A DNA stretch of 33,085 bases from a virus. Shown here one piece after another: positions 8,627 through 17,417 of this stretch; positions within the stretch are counted from its first letter, which is position 1, and the number at the start of each line of letters is the position of its first letter. Where the stretch lies: positions 1 to 33,085 of IMG/VR virus record IMGVR_UViG_3300046740_000799. One strand, 5' to 3'. Below the pieces are notes generated by a model. It worked only from the letters and a program-made list of their open reading frames with translations, was not told the origin of the DNA and did not search any database. The translations under genes were made by a program, and so were the position numbers.

Positions 8627-10740
8627 ACGGCTGCGACGCCACTGACAAACTCAAGGCGATCCTGCGTCGCATGGCGAGCGCGAAGGTCGACGAAGGCCAC
8701 ACCGATCCCGACGTGATCCTCGACCACATCAAGGCGGCGATCAAAGACGACGCGCCGCTCGAGCGCAGTGAGATCGCCGACATCCTCGTCGGGCATCCCG
8801 GCGGCGACAAGCCGAAGAAGGACGATCTGCAGGCGCGCGTCGCGGCGTTCCACCGGGAACTGAAAGATCTACGCGGGCGCGGCGAGGAAGGTGGCGTCGC
8901 GAAACTCAAGTCCGACATCGACAGGATCGCCTCCGGCGAGACGCGCACGCCAGCAGCCAAGCAGCAGGGGCCGCAGACCGAAGAGGTCACGACACTCAAG
9001 GCCGAGCGCGACAACGCGCTGAAGAACAAGGCGCGCCAGAACGTGATCGAGAAGTCGGTCAAGGCGCTCGAGGACCGCATCGCCGCCGGTGATTACCGCA
9101 GGGCCGCGCCGCGCGAGTCGTACCTCCAGACGACCGAGACCGAACAGGCGCAGGCGCGCTTGAACGGATTGCGCAACGAGTGGGAGAAGGGCCAGCGCAA
9201 AGCGCAGATGGAGAACCGCAGTCCCAGCGAGAAAATCGCCGACATGGTCGTCGAGGTTCACCGCTCGATGATGCTGCTCGGTCCGAACGTGCTCGTGAAA
9301 CTTCCGGCGACGGCTTTCAGCAACATCGCGCTGCGCTCGCTCGCGCTCGAGCCCAGCGGGAAATTCTGGCGCAAGATCTTCCCGAACGTCGCGGCGAAGG
9401 CGGCGAGCGAAGGCGGCGCTGCAGGATTGTTCCGCACCGAAGCCAAGGCACTCAAGGAAACGGGGTCGAAGAAAACGCTGCAGTTGATGGGCGAGTACGC
9501 GCGCACCGGCACGCACGAGATCGCGCGGCTGCACGGGCAGGCCGAGGTACATAGCGACTTCCAATCCGAGTTCAAGCTCACGCAACTCATCGGCAACATC
9601 CACGGCATGCTCAAGGTGCCCGCCGCGATCAACCAGTGGTCGCGCTCACTCACGCATCGCACGGCGAGCGAGATCGCGAGGTTGCGGAAGGCCGGAGTGA
9701 GCGAACAGGACATCGCCGATCACATGGCGGATCCGGCGGTGATGTCAGAGATCGCAGCGAAAGCATGGGCCGACGGCGAGCGCGAGATCTTCCAGAACAA
9801 GAACGTGATGAGCGAGGTCTACTCGAACCTGCTCGGCAATTTGCAGCGCGTTGCGGCAGGCAACACGTCGATGTCGTTCGCGGCGAAGACGGGAGAGAAA
9901 ACGCTGCGCTGGCTGCTGCCGATCACGAAGGTGCCGAGCAACGTCTGGGTCTCACGCATGAGCTACGTCGGCGGATTCGCGGGCGCGGGTGCGCAGTGGC
10001 GAGCGGCAGGGCAGAAGGCTCGCGCCGACATTCGCGCCGGGCTGATGAAGAGCGAAGGCAGTGCGGTGAAAGACGCGCTCGCCGCGCTCACGCCCGAGCA
10101 GGCCGACTCGATCATGCGCAACCTCAAGAAGCAGACCGTCGGCATGGCGGGCATGGCAATCGGCTGGTTCCTCTACAGGAACTTCGGCGGCTTGTACCAG
10201 CCCGGCGGGCACGGCGGCATGAAGCCGGAAGACGAGACGATTCGGCTCGAGGCGTTCGGCCATCACGTCGACATCTCCAAGCAACTGCTCGAGCACCCGC
10301 TCGCCACCGCGATGCAGATGGGCGCGACGGTCGCGTGGGTCGCGCACAGGCCGGGAAAGAATATCGGCGAGGGAGCCTCTGCAGGTTTCCGCGCGCTGGT
10401 GCAAACGAATCCCTTCATCGAGGAGAGCCTCAACATCGGCAAGCTCATCACCGGCCAGAAGAGCGTCTCGAAGTTCGCCGGTGAGCAGGCGGCTTCGGTG
10501 CTGCCCGGCATGATGTCGTGGGCCGCGCGCAAGCTGGATCGTCAGGGCATGGATCCGGACGTCCAAAGGGCTGCCGAGATGGCCGAGAAGCTCGGGCTGC
10601 CAGCCGTCGGTTTGGGCATCCGCATGTCGAGCGGCAGGGAGGTCAAGCGCAGCACGAAGGGACTCCTCGACACGTTCGAGGCGGCAGTGCCCGGCGCTCG
10701 CCCGTTTGTGAAGCGCAGCCCGAATCAGCCGCCGACATGA
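8623..10740 (+). CDS. Large helical virion-associated protein with membrane-like segment
   Basis: 705 residues. GTG 8623 is chosen over GTG 8614 because AAGGAG at 8609-8614 is 8 bases from it and it forms a GTGA overlap with the polyvalent stop. The N-terminal 200 residues are charged helix. The middle is helical (about 205-420). Residues from about 430 (LLPITKVPSN) to the end resemble the C-terminal region often found in phage polyvalent protein partners (the LPD38 type is my best guess). A hydrophobic stretch at about 505-525 (MAGMAIGWFLY) could insert into membrane. Together with the upstream protein it probably forms part of the ejected internal core or DNA conduit. Family naming is uncertain; the coding call is firm. 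Confidence 0.9.
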   Translation: MNGCDATDKLKAILRRMASAKVDEGHTDPDVILDHIKAAIKDDAPLERSEIADILVGHPGGDKPKKDDLQARVAAFHRELKDLRGRGEEGGVAKLKSDIDRIASGETRTPAAKQQGPQTEEVTTLKAERDNALKNKARQNVIEKSVKALEDRIAAGDYRRAAPRESYLQTTETEQAQARLNGLRNEWEKGQRKAQMENRSPSEKIADMVVEVHRSMMLLGPNVLVKLPATAFSNIALRSLALEPSGKFWRKIFPNVAAKAASEGGAAGLFRTEAKALKETGSKKTLQLMGEYARTGTHEIARLHGQAEVHSDFQSEFKLTQLIGNIHGMLKVPAAINQWSRSLTHRTASEIARLRKAGVSEQDIADHMADPAVMSEIAAKAWADGEREIFQNKNVMSEVYSNLLGNLQRVAAGNTSMSFAAKTGEKTLRWLLPITKVPSNVWVSRMSYVGGFAGAGAQWRAAGQKARADIRAGLMKSEGSAVKDALAALTPEQADSIMRNLKKQTVGMAGMAIGWFLYRNFGGLYQPGGHGGMKPEDETIRLEAFGHHVDISKQLLEHPLATAMQMGATVAWVAHRPGKNIGEGASAGFRALVQTNPFIEESLNIGKLITGQKSVSKFAGEQAASVLPGMMSWAARKLDRQGMDPDVQRAAEMAEKLGLPAVGLGIRMSSGREVKRSTKGLLDTFEAAVPGARPFVKRSPNQPPT

Positions 10741-12086
10741 GCAACCTCGCGGGCGACAAGAACCTCGGCGCTGACCAAACCCTGTGGGGCAACATCAGCG
10801 GTGGCCCGGCGCAAGCCGTGCCGATCCCGATCGCGGCTCTGCAGTCATCCTTCCCCGGCACCGGCGGCGGCGGCAGTGGCACGGCGTTCTCCGGAACGAT
10901 CACGCAAGTCGGCCACGGGTTCGCGGTCGGCGACGTCTTGCAGATCAGCGGATCCGGAACGTACTCGAAAGCAAAGGCCGACACCGCGGCGAACGCGGAG
11001 GTTGTCGGCATCGTCATCGCGGTCGTCGACGCCGATCACTTCAAGCTGTGCTGGGGCGGCTACATCACCGGCTTCGCCGGGCTGACTCCGGACGTCATCT
11101 ACTTTCTCAGCCCGACGACCGCGGGCGCGATCACGGCGGTGGAACCCACGACGGTCGGGCAGATCTCGAAGCCGATTGTGTGGGCCGACACCGCGGCCAG
11201 CGGCTACTTCTTCAACATGCGCGGCAGGTCGGTCGGCGGGGGTGGTAGCATGAATATAACTTTTGGTCTTGGCGTGCCGACCGCGCTGGGAAGCGATGGC
11301 GATCTGTATTTCGAGTCCTACGCGGGGACGATGTACATCCAGTCGCCGCAAGCGGAAATTCCTCACATCGTCGGGCCGGTGCAGTTCAATGGCTTCACCC
11401 TCGGCACGTCCAACAATTACACGATCACCACGCCGTTGGCGGCAGACTGCCTGCTGATCGCGCTCGCGTTCAACGCCAACACGGCGGCAGAGGTAATCAC
11501 CGGGACTGTCACGGTGAACGTGAACGGCCAAGCCGACATTCGCGCGCAAATACCCGTCACGCATTTCACCGCAGCGCCCATCACCACGCCGGTTCAGCAC
11601 AGCTTCGGGCAGGTGATGTACATCGATTTGAACGGCGTGCAGCTTGTGGGCGCGACGATCAACATCACGACCTCGGTCGCCATCGACCACATGCACGTCT
11701 ACTCGATCCCTCTGGTGGGTTCGAACAAATCGCAGATCATGGTGTCGAGCGGCAATTTGCCCGCGAGCCAAGCTGTCGCGGGAGCCGGTCAAGTCACTGC
11801 GGCCTACACGATGGGCAGCGGCCTGATGTTCAGTCTGGCGTGGGCAGCGAATACATCGGGTACGGCGATCCCGGCTGCGCCCGCCGGATTCACTCGAATC
11901 GCATCCTCGACCTACAACACCGGCGGCATCTCGTTTTCGACCAGCGGCCTCGACGTGATGCAGGTGCCTGCCGCGTTCGCTGGAACCGTGGCTTTGGGCA
12001 CGCACGCGACGTACAGCTACCTGTCCATGCAGTTCGCAGCGAACGGTGCCGCCGGGTCGCACTGGCGAGCGATCATCGGGCTATAG
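10737..12086 (+). CDS. Fibre- or appendage-like virion protein
   Basis: 449 residues, ATG 10737 overlapping the previous stop (ATGA). Composition is that of a phage adhesin or fibre: Gly, Thr, Ala, Ser and Val with few charges and alternating beta pattern. Residues about 50-165 hold a GHGFAVGDVLQ segment followed by YFLSPTTAGAIT and ASGYFFNMRG, a pattern I recognise from tail fibre and appendage proteins, where it marks a small beta domain. A Gly-rich hinge (RSVGGGGSM) separates it from a C-terminal beta-rich region of about 280 residues. Position between the ejection proteins and the collagen-like fibre supports a tail role. Receptor specificity cannot be inferred. Confidence 0.82.
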   Translation: MSNLAGDKNLGADQTLWGNISGGPAQAVPIPIAALQSSFPGTGGGGSGTAFSGTITQVGHGFAVGDVLQISGSGTYSKAKADTAANAEVVGIVIAVVDADHFKLCWGGYITGFAGLTPDVIYFLSPTTAGAITAVEPTTVGQISKPIVWADTAASGYFFNMRGRSVGGGGSMNITFGLGVPTALGSDGDLYFESYAGTMYIQSPQAEIPHIVGPVQFNGFTLGTSNNYTITTPLAADCLLIALAFNANTAAEVITGTVTVNVNGQADIRAQIPVTHFTAAPITTPVQHSFGQVMYIDLNGVQLVGATINITTSVAIDHMHVYSIPLVGSNKSQIMVSSGNLPASQAVAGAGQVTAAYTMGSGLMFSLAWAANTSGTAIPAAPAGFTRIASSTYNTGGISFSTSGLDVMQVPAAFAGTVALGTHATYSYLSMQFAANGAAGSHWRAIIGL

Positions 12087-12089
12087 ACC

Positions 12090-14027
12090 ATGAGCCAGTC
12101 CGCACTCCCCGGCAGCGGCGCACCCGGCGCAACAGGCGCGACCGGCGCAACCGGCGCGACGGGCTCTGGCGCAACCGGCGCAACTGGCGCAACCGGCGCG
12201 ACCGGGTCGAACGGCGTTGGCATCACCGGCCCCACAGGCGCGGTAGGAACCACGGGCGCGACGGGCGCGACCGGAACGCAGGGGCTGACCGGCGCGACCG
12301 GCAGCACCGGCCCTGTGGGCGCTACGGGGCCAACCGGCGCAGGTGCGACAGGTGCGACAGGGGCCACCGGCACGGTAGGCCCGACCGGCCCGACGGGTGC
12401 GACGGGCCCGGTGGGACCGACAGGCGCGGGCGTGCAGGGCGACCCCGGCCAGATCGGGCCAACGGGCGCAACGGGCGCGACGGGCGCGACGGGAGCGGTC
12501 GGGGCGACGGGCGCTGCGGGCGGTCCGACCGGACCCACGGGACCGCAGGGCATTCCCGGCAGCGGCGGCATCAGCGCGCTCTCCGCGATCGGCGCGGTGC
12601 CGAATGCGAACGCTGCGACGATCACCGGCGGCAGCGTCCTCAACCTGCAGCCTGCGAGCGTGTCGTTCGGCGGCGTGGTCACGACCGGCGCGCAGGCGTT
12701 CGCCGGTGCGAAGACCTTCGCGCAGGTGATCAGCAACTCCTCGTTCGATCTGCCCAACACGACCAGCCCGACCCTCGGCGTGCTGACGATCAATGGCAAT
12801 CCCGCTTTGCACTGCTTCGGCGGGGGCATCCAGCCCAACTTCTTCGTCGGGCAGAGCGCAGGCGGCAACTTCACCGCGACCGGGAACCGAAACACCGCCG
12901 TCGGCAACGCCGCTGGCTACTACCTGACGACCGGCAGCTTCAACACGTTCGTCGGCTACCAGTCTTTGCTCAACGCGACAACCTGCCAAAGCGTGGTCGC
13001 CGTCGGCTACGCGGCACTCAACGCCAACATCACCGGCAACGACAACACGGCGGTGGGTACTTCCGCACTGTCGCAGGCCACCGCCGCTCAGAACACCGCG
13101 CTCGGTCGCAGTGCTGGCAGCAACCTCACGACCGGCGCGCAGAACGTCGCCATCGGCTACAGCGTCTCCTTCCCGAGCCCGACCGCGAACGGCCAGCTTG
13201 TCATCGCGAACATGATCTACGGGTTCGGCCTGACCGGCACTGCCCTGAACGTCTCGACCGGGCGCATCGCGATCGGCAAGAGCACCGACGACGGCGTCAA
13301 CACGCTGCAGGTGCAGGGCGGCGGGGCGTTCAGCGGAAACCTCGTCGCGGCCAACCTTCCGGCAGTGCTGCCGCCGGGGCCGACGGGCGCGACAGGGCCG
13401 GTGGGTGCGACGGGCGCGCAGGGCGTGCAGGGCGTGCAGGGTCCGCAGGGCGTGCAGGGTGTGCAGGGCGCGGTGGGTGCGACAGGCGCGACCGGCACCG
13501 TCGGCCCCGCGGGCGGCATCAACGCACTGGGCAACATCGGTGGCGGTTCGAACGCGCAGGGCGCGACGATCTCCGGCGCAAGCAACAACATCCTCACCCT
13601 GCAACCGGCGAGCGCCAACTTCGGCGGCGTGATGACCACAGGCACGCAGACCATCGCCGGTGCCAAGACCTTCAGCGGTGCCGTCTCGCTCGGCTTGGCT
13701 ACATCACCGAGCATCCTCAATCCGTACTTCGACATCGGCATCATCAGCGCCTCGGCCTTCAACGTCAGTTGGCCGACGGCGACCAGCCAAGCCGTCGCTC
13801 CCAACTCTTCGTCGTCGGTGTCCTGCTCCTTCACCGCCCCGGCGAGCAGTTGCCTCCTGACCCTCAACGTCTACGCGGGCGTGACCATGAACCTCAACTT
13901 CGGGTCCGACACCAAGGGCGTGCCGGTCACCCAGCTTCAGGCGGGCAAGAATTCGGTCTACATTTTTTTCTACGACGGCAACGGCAAGTACTACTACGTC
14001 GGTGGCATGTTCAACGCCGCGCCGTAG
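12090..14027 (+). CDS. Collagen-like tail fibre with YadA-like head repeats
   Basis: 645 residues, ATG 12090 three bases after the previous stop. Residues about 10-152 are Gly-X-Y triplets, mostly GAT and GPT, expected to form a trimeric collagen-like stalk. A second shorter stalk lies at about 430-476. Each stalk is followed by a related module (GGI-x-AL, then LQPAS, FGGV, TTG and AGAKTF), so the protein contains a stalk-plus-module duplication. Between them, residues about 262-360 carry repeats such as NTAVG, NTFVGY and NTALG of the YadA/trimeric-adhesin head type. The C-terminal 100 residues are beta-rich. All of this fits a homotrimeric fibre that contacts the host surface. No S74 chaperone motif was seen. 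Confidence 0.9.
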   Translation: MSQSALPGSGAPGATGATGATGATGSGATGATGATGATGSNGVGITGPTGAVGTTGATGATGTQGLTGATGSTGPVGATGPTGAGATGATGATGTVGPTGPTGATGPVGPTGAGVQGDPGQIGPTGATGATGATGAVGATGAAGGPTGPTGPQGIPGSGGISALSAIGAVPNANAATITGGSVLNLQPASVSFGGVVTTGAQAFAGAKTFAQVISNSSFDLPNTTSPTLGVLTINGNPALHCFGGGIQPNFFVGQSAGGNFTATGNRNTAVGNAAGYYLTTGSFNTFVGYQSLLNATTCQSVVAVGYAALNANITGNDNTAVGTSALSQATAAQNTALGRSAGSNLTTGAQNVAIGYSVSFPSPTANGQLVIANMIYGFGLTGTALNVSTGRIAIGKSTDDGVNTLQVQGGGAFSGNLVAANLPAVLPPGPTGATGPVGATGAQGVQGVQGPQGVQGVQGAVGATGATGTVGPAGGINALGNIGGGSNAQGATISGASNNILTLQPASANFGGVMTTGTQTIAGAKTFSGAVSLGLATSPSILNPYFDIGIISASAFNVSWPTATSQAVAPNSSSSVSCSFTAPASSCLLTLNVYAGVTMNLNFGSDTKGVPVTQLQAGKNSVYIFFYDGNGKYYYVGGMFNAAP

Positions 14028-14097
14028 TGGGAGTACACTCCGCGCCGGAGCGGTCACAGAGCCGAGCCATCCGCAACTCAACTGAAGGGGATTCCAA
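14028..14097 (+). other. Spacer with weak hairpin and ribosome site
   Basis: This 70-bp gap separates the fibre gene from the exported-protein gene. It holds a 5-bp GC hairpin, CTCCG-cgc-CGGAG at 14038-14050, without a T run, and GAAGGGG a few bases before ATG 14098. No -35/-10 pair is convincing, so I cannot say whether the next gene has its own promoter. It is the largest gap in the plus-strand virion region, where other genes overlap or nearly touch. Confidence 0.4.
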
Positions 14098-15741
14098 ATG
14101 AAGAGCCGCATTCTGGCCCTTGCACTGGGCCTGTGTATCACTGCACCTGCTTTCGCTGTCCACAACGATGGCGTGTTCGAGCTTGACGGCAACGCGGTCA
14201 ACGATCCGGCCAAGCCCGGCATCGACTGGGCCGATGTTTTCGCCAATCCCGGCGTCGGCCAGAGTTTCATTCCCGACGCGGTCAGCACGTCCGACACGAT
14301 CTTCATCGGCGGCGGCTCGAAGGACGAGCGCGACATCTCGGCTTTGGGCATCACCAACACCTTCTGGCAAAACACGATCGGCTCGGCCCCCGACAAGGAC
14401 GACCTCGAGAATGCGTTCGCCGCGCTCTTCACGGTGAACGACCATGAAATTGTATACTTTGGCGCAGACCGCTTCTCCAACAGCGGCGACAGCGCCATCG
14501 GTTTCTGGTTCTTCCGCTCGGCGGTCGCCGTCGGTGCCAGTGGCAACTTCGTCGGCAAGCATTCGGTCGGTGACATTCTGGTCACGTCCGACTTCCTGCA
14601 GGGCGGCGGTGCCAGCGTGATCAACGTCTTCAAGTGGAACGGCAATGCCGGTTCGCCGCTGACGCTGCTCGCGCACAGCGAGATCAAGAACGGCGTCCCG
14701 GTCGGCGGCACCATCGACCCGGCCACCGGCCTGTTCTGCACGACCGACGACGTCGCCTGCGCGGTGGCGAACAAGACCGCGACGCCCGCACCGTGGAGCT
14801 ACAACTTCAAGGGCGTGGGTCTGGACGCCAACCTGCCGCAGGGCACGCTGTTCGAGGGTGGCGTCGACCTGACCGCACTGCTCGGCGGATCGGAGTGCTT
14901 CAGCAACTTCCTCGTGATGAGTCGCACCAGCGCCTCGACCACGGCGCAGTTGAAAGACTTCGTGCTGGGTCCGTTCAAGAACTGCTCGATCGCGATCGCC
15001 AAGACGTGCAGCGTGGGTCGCCTGACCACGGCAGCGGACAACACCTCGTTGCTGTTCTCGGTTGACTACAGCGGCCAAGTCACGAACACGTCGGACGGTT
15101 CGCTGCCGATCGGCACCGTGATCACGGTACGCGACGATGTCGGCACGCCCGGCACGCTGGCCGATGACCAGACGCAGACCTTCACGCTCGCCGCTCCGCT
15201 CGCCAAGAATGGAACGCAGGCGTTCAGTGGCTCGTTCTTCAGCAACGACAACGGCCCGCACAACACCGTCTTCGGTTCGGCCTCCTTCAGCGGTAACACG
15301 CTGAGTGCGACCAACACGTTCGACTGCACGCCGCTGCCGCTGTCTCCGGACATCCATGTGACCAAGACGTGCAACACGGTCGAACTGGTGCCGCAGAACG
15401 GTGTACTTGTGGCGCAGGTGAAGGTCAGTGGTCAGGTCTGCAACACCTCGCAGACGACGGGTCTTGACCTCGACGTCACCGTTGCCGACGACGCGGTGGG
15501 CATCAACAACCCGCCGGATCCGACGCAGGTGTACAGCGGTCACCTTGTGCAGGGCGCGTGTGCGGACTACTCGTACACCTACCAGCCGAACGCGGGCGAC
15601 GGCTCGACCAGCCCGGCCAGCGGCGGCTTGTTCAGCGACACGGTGACGGCGATGGGAACCAACCCGGCGATCCCGGTGGCGAACCAGCCGACCGACATGG
15701 CGACCGCGCACTGCTCGGTCTGCCCGGCACCACAGCCGTAA
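14098..15741 (+). CDS. Exported protein with Sec signal peptide and Ig-like repeats
   Basis: 547 residues, ATG 14098 with GAAGGGG upstream. Residues 1-20 are a textbook Sec signal: MKSR, then the hydrophobic ILALALGLCITAP, then AFA as the likely cleavage site. Cys13 is not in a lipobox, so a lipoprotein is unlikely. The mature part begins HNDGVFELDG and is acidic and beta-rich. The C-terminal 250 residues contain two related units (AKTC-S-V and VTKTC-N-TVEL starts, VSGQV-type strands, DDxxG), resembling the DUF11-like repeats of secreted bacterial surface proteins. Cys are frequent, as in exported proteins. It ends exactly where the convergent gene ends. A host-derived accessory gene, or a surface-modifying protein made in infected or lysogenic cells, is inference. 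An ordinary virion protein would not need this signal. Confidence 0.88.
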   Translation: MKSRILALALGLCITAPAFAVHNDGVFELDGNAVNDPAKPGIDWADVFANPGVGQSFIPDAVSTSDTIFIGGGSKDERDISALGITNTFWQNTIGSAPDKDDLENAFAALFTVNDHEIVYFGADRFSNSGDSAIGFWFFRSAVAVGASGNFVGKHSVGDILVTSDFLQGGGASVINVFKWNGNAGSPLTLLAHSEIKNGVPVGGTIDPATGLFCTTDDVACAVANKTATPAPWSYNFKGVGLDANLPQGTLFEGGVDLTALLGGSECFSNFLVMSRTSASTTAQLKDFVLGPFKNCSIAIAKTCSVGRLTTAADNTSLLFSVDYSGQVTNTSDGSLPIGTVITVRDDVGTPGTLADDQTQTFTLAAPLAKNGTQAFSGSFFSNDNGPHNTVFGSASFSGNTLSATNTFDCTPLPLSPDIHVTKTCNTVELVPQNGVLVAQVKVSGQVCNTSQTTGLDLDVTVADDAVGINNPPDPTQVYSGHLVQGACADYSYTYQPNAGDGSTSPASGGLFSDTVTAMGTNPAIPVANQPTDMATAHCSVCPAPQP

Positions 15742-16146
15742 TCAGGAATCCGGATCGGGGCGCAAGGACGCGCCCACCGCCTGTTCAATCCTGTGCAGTC
15801 TGGCCTTCAAGCGCAGCACCTCGCCGCGTAGCCCGATGTTCTCCTTGTCCATCCGCGTGACCAGCACCTCGATGCCGGTCGACACACGGTTGCGCGCGCG
15901 CTCCTGCGACACGCCGTACACGCCGAGCAAGCGCATGGCACGATCGATCTCATCGGCCATGTCCGTCGCCACCTTCTGCAGTTGGCGAACGTCGACGCTC
16001 ATGTAGTCTTTTTCGAGCAGCCCTTTGCGCACGTCGTTCGGGATCATGTCGCCCTCGAGAACTTCTTGCAATGTATACATCTGCGCAACAGGTTGTCGCG
16101 CAGGTTGATGCGCCGCCACTGGTGTCGGTTCAACCAGCGGCAGCAC
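15742..16146 (-). CDS. Small helical protein of unknown function
   Basis: 134 residues from GTG 16146, or 112 from ATG 16080 (MYTLQEVLEG); neither has a good ribosome site, so the start is uncertain. The longer form leaves a smaller gap to the upstream gene. The C-terminal half (from about residue 50) is helical with heptad-like Leu/Ile spacing (ENIGLRGEVLRLKARL), suggesting a short coiled coil. Its stop abuts the stop of the convergent exported-protein gene with no bases between. It is the last gene of the minus-strand recombination operon. No known family is recognised. Confidence 0.65.
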   Translation of the reverse strand: MLPLVEPTPVAAHQPARQPVAQMYTLQEVLEGDMIPNDVRKGLLEKDYMSVDVRQLQKVATDMADEIDRAMRLLGVYGVSQERARNRVSTGIEVLVTRMDKENIGLRGEVLRLKARLHRIEQAVGASLRPDPDS

Positions 16147-16168
16147 AGCAGACGCCTGAGTCGCTTCA

Positions 16169-16600
16169 TCATGTGCGCAGGAGCACCTTCTCGAGTTCGT
16201 CGGCGCACACGCGCAGCGCGCGGTAGTAACTCTCGGTGCCGTCGCCCGCTTCGGTGCGCCACTTCGTGAGCAGCCCCTGCAGCCCCGCGTCCAGCCCTCC
16301 GAGTCGCTTGATCGTGCCGTCGATCTTCTCGATCACGTCGTCGATGAGCTCGGTGCCCTTCGCGATCAGTTCGTCGGCCTTGTCGAGCGGATTCTGCGCC
16401 GCCATCGCCTCGTTGTGCGGGTTGACGGTGGGCACCGGCACCGCGCCGTTGTTCTGGATGTCGGCCCACGACCACGACTCTGCGCCGTCGACGTGAAGCT
16501 TGAACGAGATCTCGCCGGGCGGCAGTTCCGGATGGCCGGTGGCGCGCAGGATCCCCTGCAGGGCTTCGGCGATGGCGCGCTTCTGTGCAACTGAAAACAT
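16169..16600 (-). CDS. Conserved phage protein of unknown function
   Basis: 143 residues, ATG 16600 preceded by GAGGAGA. The N-terminal half has a compact pattern (AIAEALQ, ATGHPELPPGEISFKLHV, ESWSWADI) that I associate with small phage proteins of unknown role found in recombination operons. The C-terminal half is amphipathic helix, ending in ELEKVLLRT. No catalytic motif is visible. It is separated by 11 bases from the upstream gene stop at 16612, so it probably belongs to the same transcript. Confidence 0.8.
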   Translation of the reverse strand: MFSVAQKRAIAEALQGILRATGHPELPPGEISFKLHVDGAESWSWADIQNNGAVPVPTVNPHNEAMAAQNPLDKADELIAKGTELIDDVIEKIDGTIKRLGGLDAGLQGLLTKWRTEAGDGTESYYRALRVCADELEKVLLRT

Positions 16601-16611
16601 TCTCGGTCTCC

Positions 16612-16830
16612 TCAGTGGGATTGGGTCTTGGGAATCATCGTTTCGGCTTCCATCATGCGAGCGTGAATCCGCTCCAGAATCGCGGCGTCGCTCGCTGCCG
16701 CGTGGGCTTTTTCAAGGTTGCTGTTCGGCCCCTTCTGCAGGTGAAACTGCTCCGCGTTGCGCGCCTCCATGGAGAAGCGCAGGACGGCGCGCCGGATCAG
16801 TCGGCGCTCGTGTTCGGTCCACTCGCTCAC
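16612..16830 (-). CDS. Small charged helical protein
   Basis: 72 residues from GTG 16830, chosen because it forms a GTGA overlap with the stop of the upstream gene. A longer reading from 16869 would invade that gene. The product starts MSEWTEHERRLIRRA and stays charged and helical throughout, with no hydrophobic segment or Cys pair. Function unknown. Codon use is that of its neighbours. Confidence 0.7.
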   Translation of the reverse strand: MSEWTEHERRLIRRAVLRFSMEARNAEQFHLQKGPNSNLEKAHAAASDAAILERIHARMMEAETMIPKTQSH

Positions 16831-17066
16831 TGCTCGAACCCGTTCGCGAAGGGACGGTCCTGCGCGCACAGCGCGGGCGACACGACCTGCTTTGTCGTCT
16901 GGTACTCCGTCGTGTCAGCGCCGGGGCAGCGCCACACGTAGCCGTTCTGCCCGGCTTCAATCACGGTCAGCCACGGCGGCTGCAGGGTCATCTTCTCGAC
17001 GTTGCGGATCGACATCGTCGCGGAGAGCGCGAGCGAGGGCAGTAGCAGTGCGAGCAGCGTCTTCAT
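16827..17066 (-). CDS. Small exported or membrane-anchored protein
   Basis: 79 residues, ATG 17066 with AAGGAG eight bases upstream, a strong site that settles the start. Residues 1-16 (MKTLLALLLPSLALSA) form a signal peptide or anchor. The rest is short and polar with two Cys (in VWRCPG and PALCAQ) that could pair in the periplasm. There is no lipobox, so it is not an Rz1-like lipoprotein. Its first 110 bases are also read in another frame by the upstream gene. Function unknown; an envelope role is inferred from the signal only. Confidence 0.75.
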   Translation of the reverse strand: MKTLLALLLPSLALSATMSIRNVEKMTLQPPWLTVIEAGQNGYVWRCPGADTTEYQTTKQVVSPALCAQDRPFANGFEQ

Positions 17067-17217
17067 CGTGAGTACTCCTTCTGATCTCGTAACCATCCGG
17101 CAACACCAAGTTCATCAGCGTCTGGGTCTTGGGCAAGCCGGGGACTTGTACACATTTGCACTCGCCGGATCCCGGCGCGAGCACGGTCATGCAGTAGCGG
17201 CAGATCAGCCAGATCAC
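16957..17217 (-). CDS. Small zinc-ribbon-like protein running into the next gene
   Basis: 86 residues from GTG 17217, which overlaps the upstream stop (GTGA). Cys6-x2-Cys9 and Cys20-x-Cys22 suggest a metal knuckle. The first 49 residues use mostly G/C-ending codons. The remaining part, which overlaps the exported small protein by 110 bases, switches to mostly A/T-ending codons, because there the other frame is the selected one. So the functional gene probably ends near 17070 and the tail is read-through after loss of an earlier stop. An overlap this long is unusual in this operon, where 4 bases is the rule. Confidence 0.6.
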   Translation of the reverse strand: MIWLICRYCMTVLAPGSGECKCVQVPGLPKTQTLMNLVLPDGYEIRRSTHDEDAARTATALARALRDDVDPQRREDDPAAAVADRD

Positions 17218-17417
17218 GGCACCTCCTCCATCGGATGCTTGCCTTTGCACATTGTCTCGGCCGGGTCAAAGCGAATGTAGATGCCCGCCGCCGTCGGCTT
17301 GCCGCAGAAGCAGCAGATTTCCTGCGCCTTCAGCGTGAAGCGAATCGGATCAAATTGCGGAGACCTGCGCTGCCAGCAAGCTTCGCAGATGTTGTGCGTC
17401 CAGCGACTCTGGCTCAC
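17214..17417 (-). CDS. Small Cys-rich (zinc-binding-like) phage protein
   Basis: 67 residues from GTG 17417, overlapping the upstream stop by four bases. Cys11-x2-Cys14 and Cys35/Cys36-x-Cys38, with another Cys near the end, form a likely zinc site. The segment RWTHNICEACW followed by CCFCGKPTAAGIYIR is a pattern I recognise from short phage proteins of unknown function. No DNA-binding motif is otherwise visible. It lies in the recombination operon between two other unknowns. Confidence 0.78.
   Translation of the reverse strand: MSQSRWTHNICEACWQRRSPQFDPIRFTLKAQEICCFCGKPTAAGIYIRFDPAETMCKGKHPMEEVP

Noticed and set aside
12117-12560. Tandem repeats of the collagen-like region as a CRISPR or satellite array
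   Set aside because: The repeats are 9-base Gly-X-Y codon units in a long open frame with no spacer structure.
14098-14160. Lipoprotein signal in the exported protein
   Set aside because: Cys13 lies in LGLC within the hydrophobic core, not a proper lipobox; AFA at 18-20 is a good type I site.
16827-17217. Rz/Rz1-type spanin pair because of the nested small exported gene
   Set aside because: The inner product has no lipobox Cys and the outer one no membrane anchor plus coiled coil.
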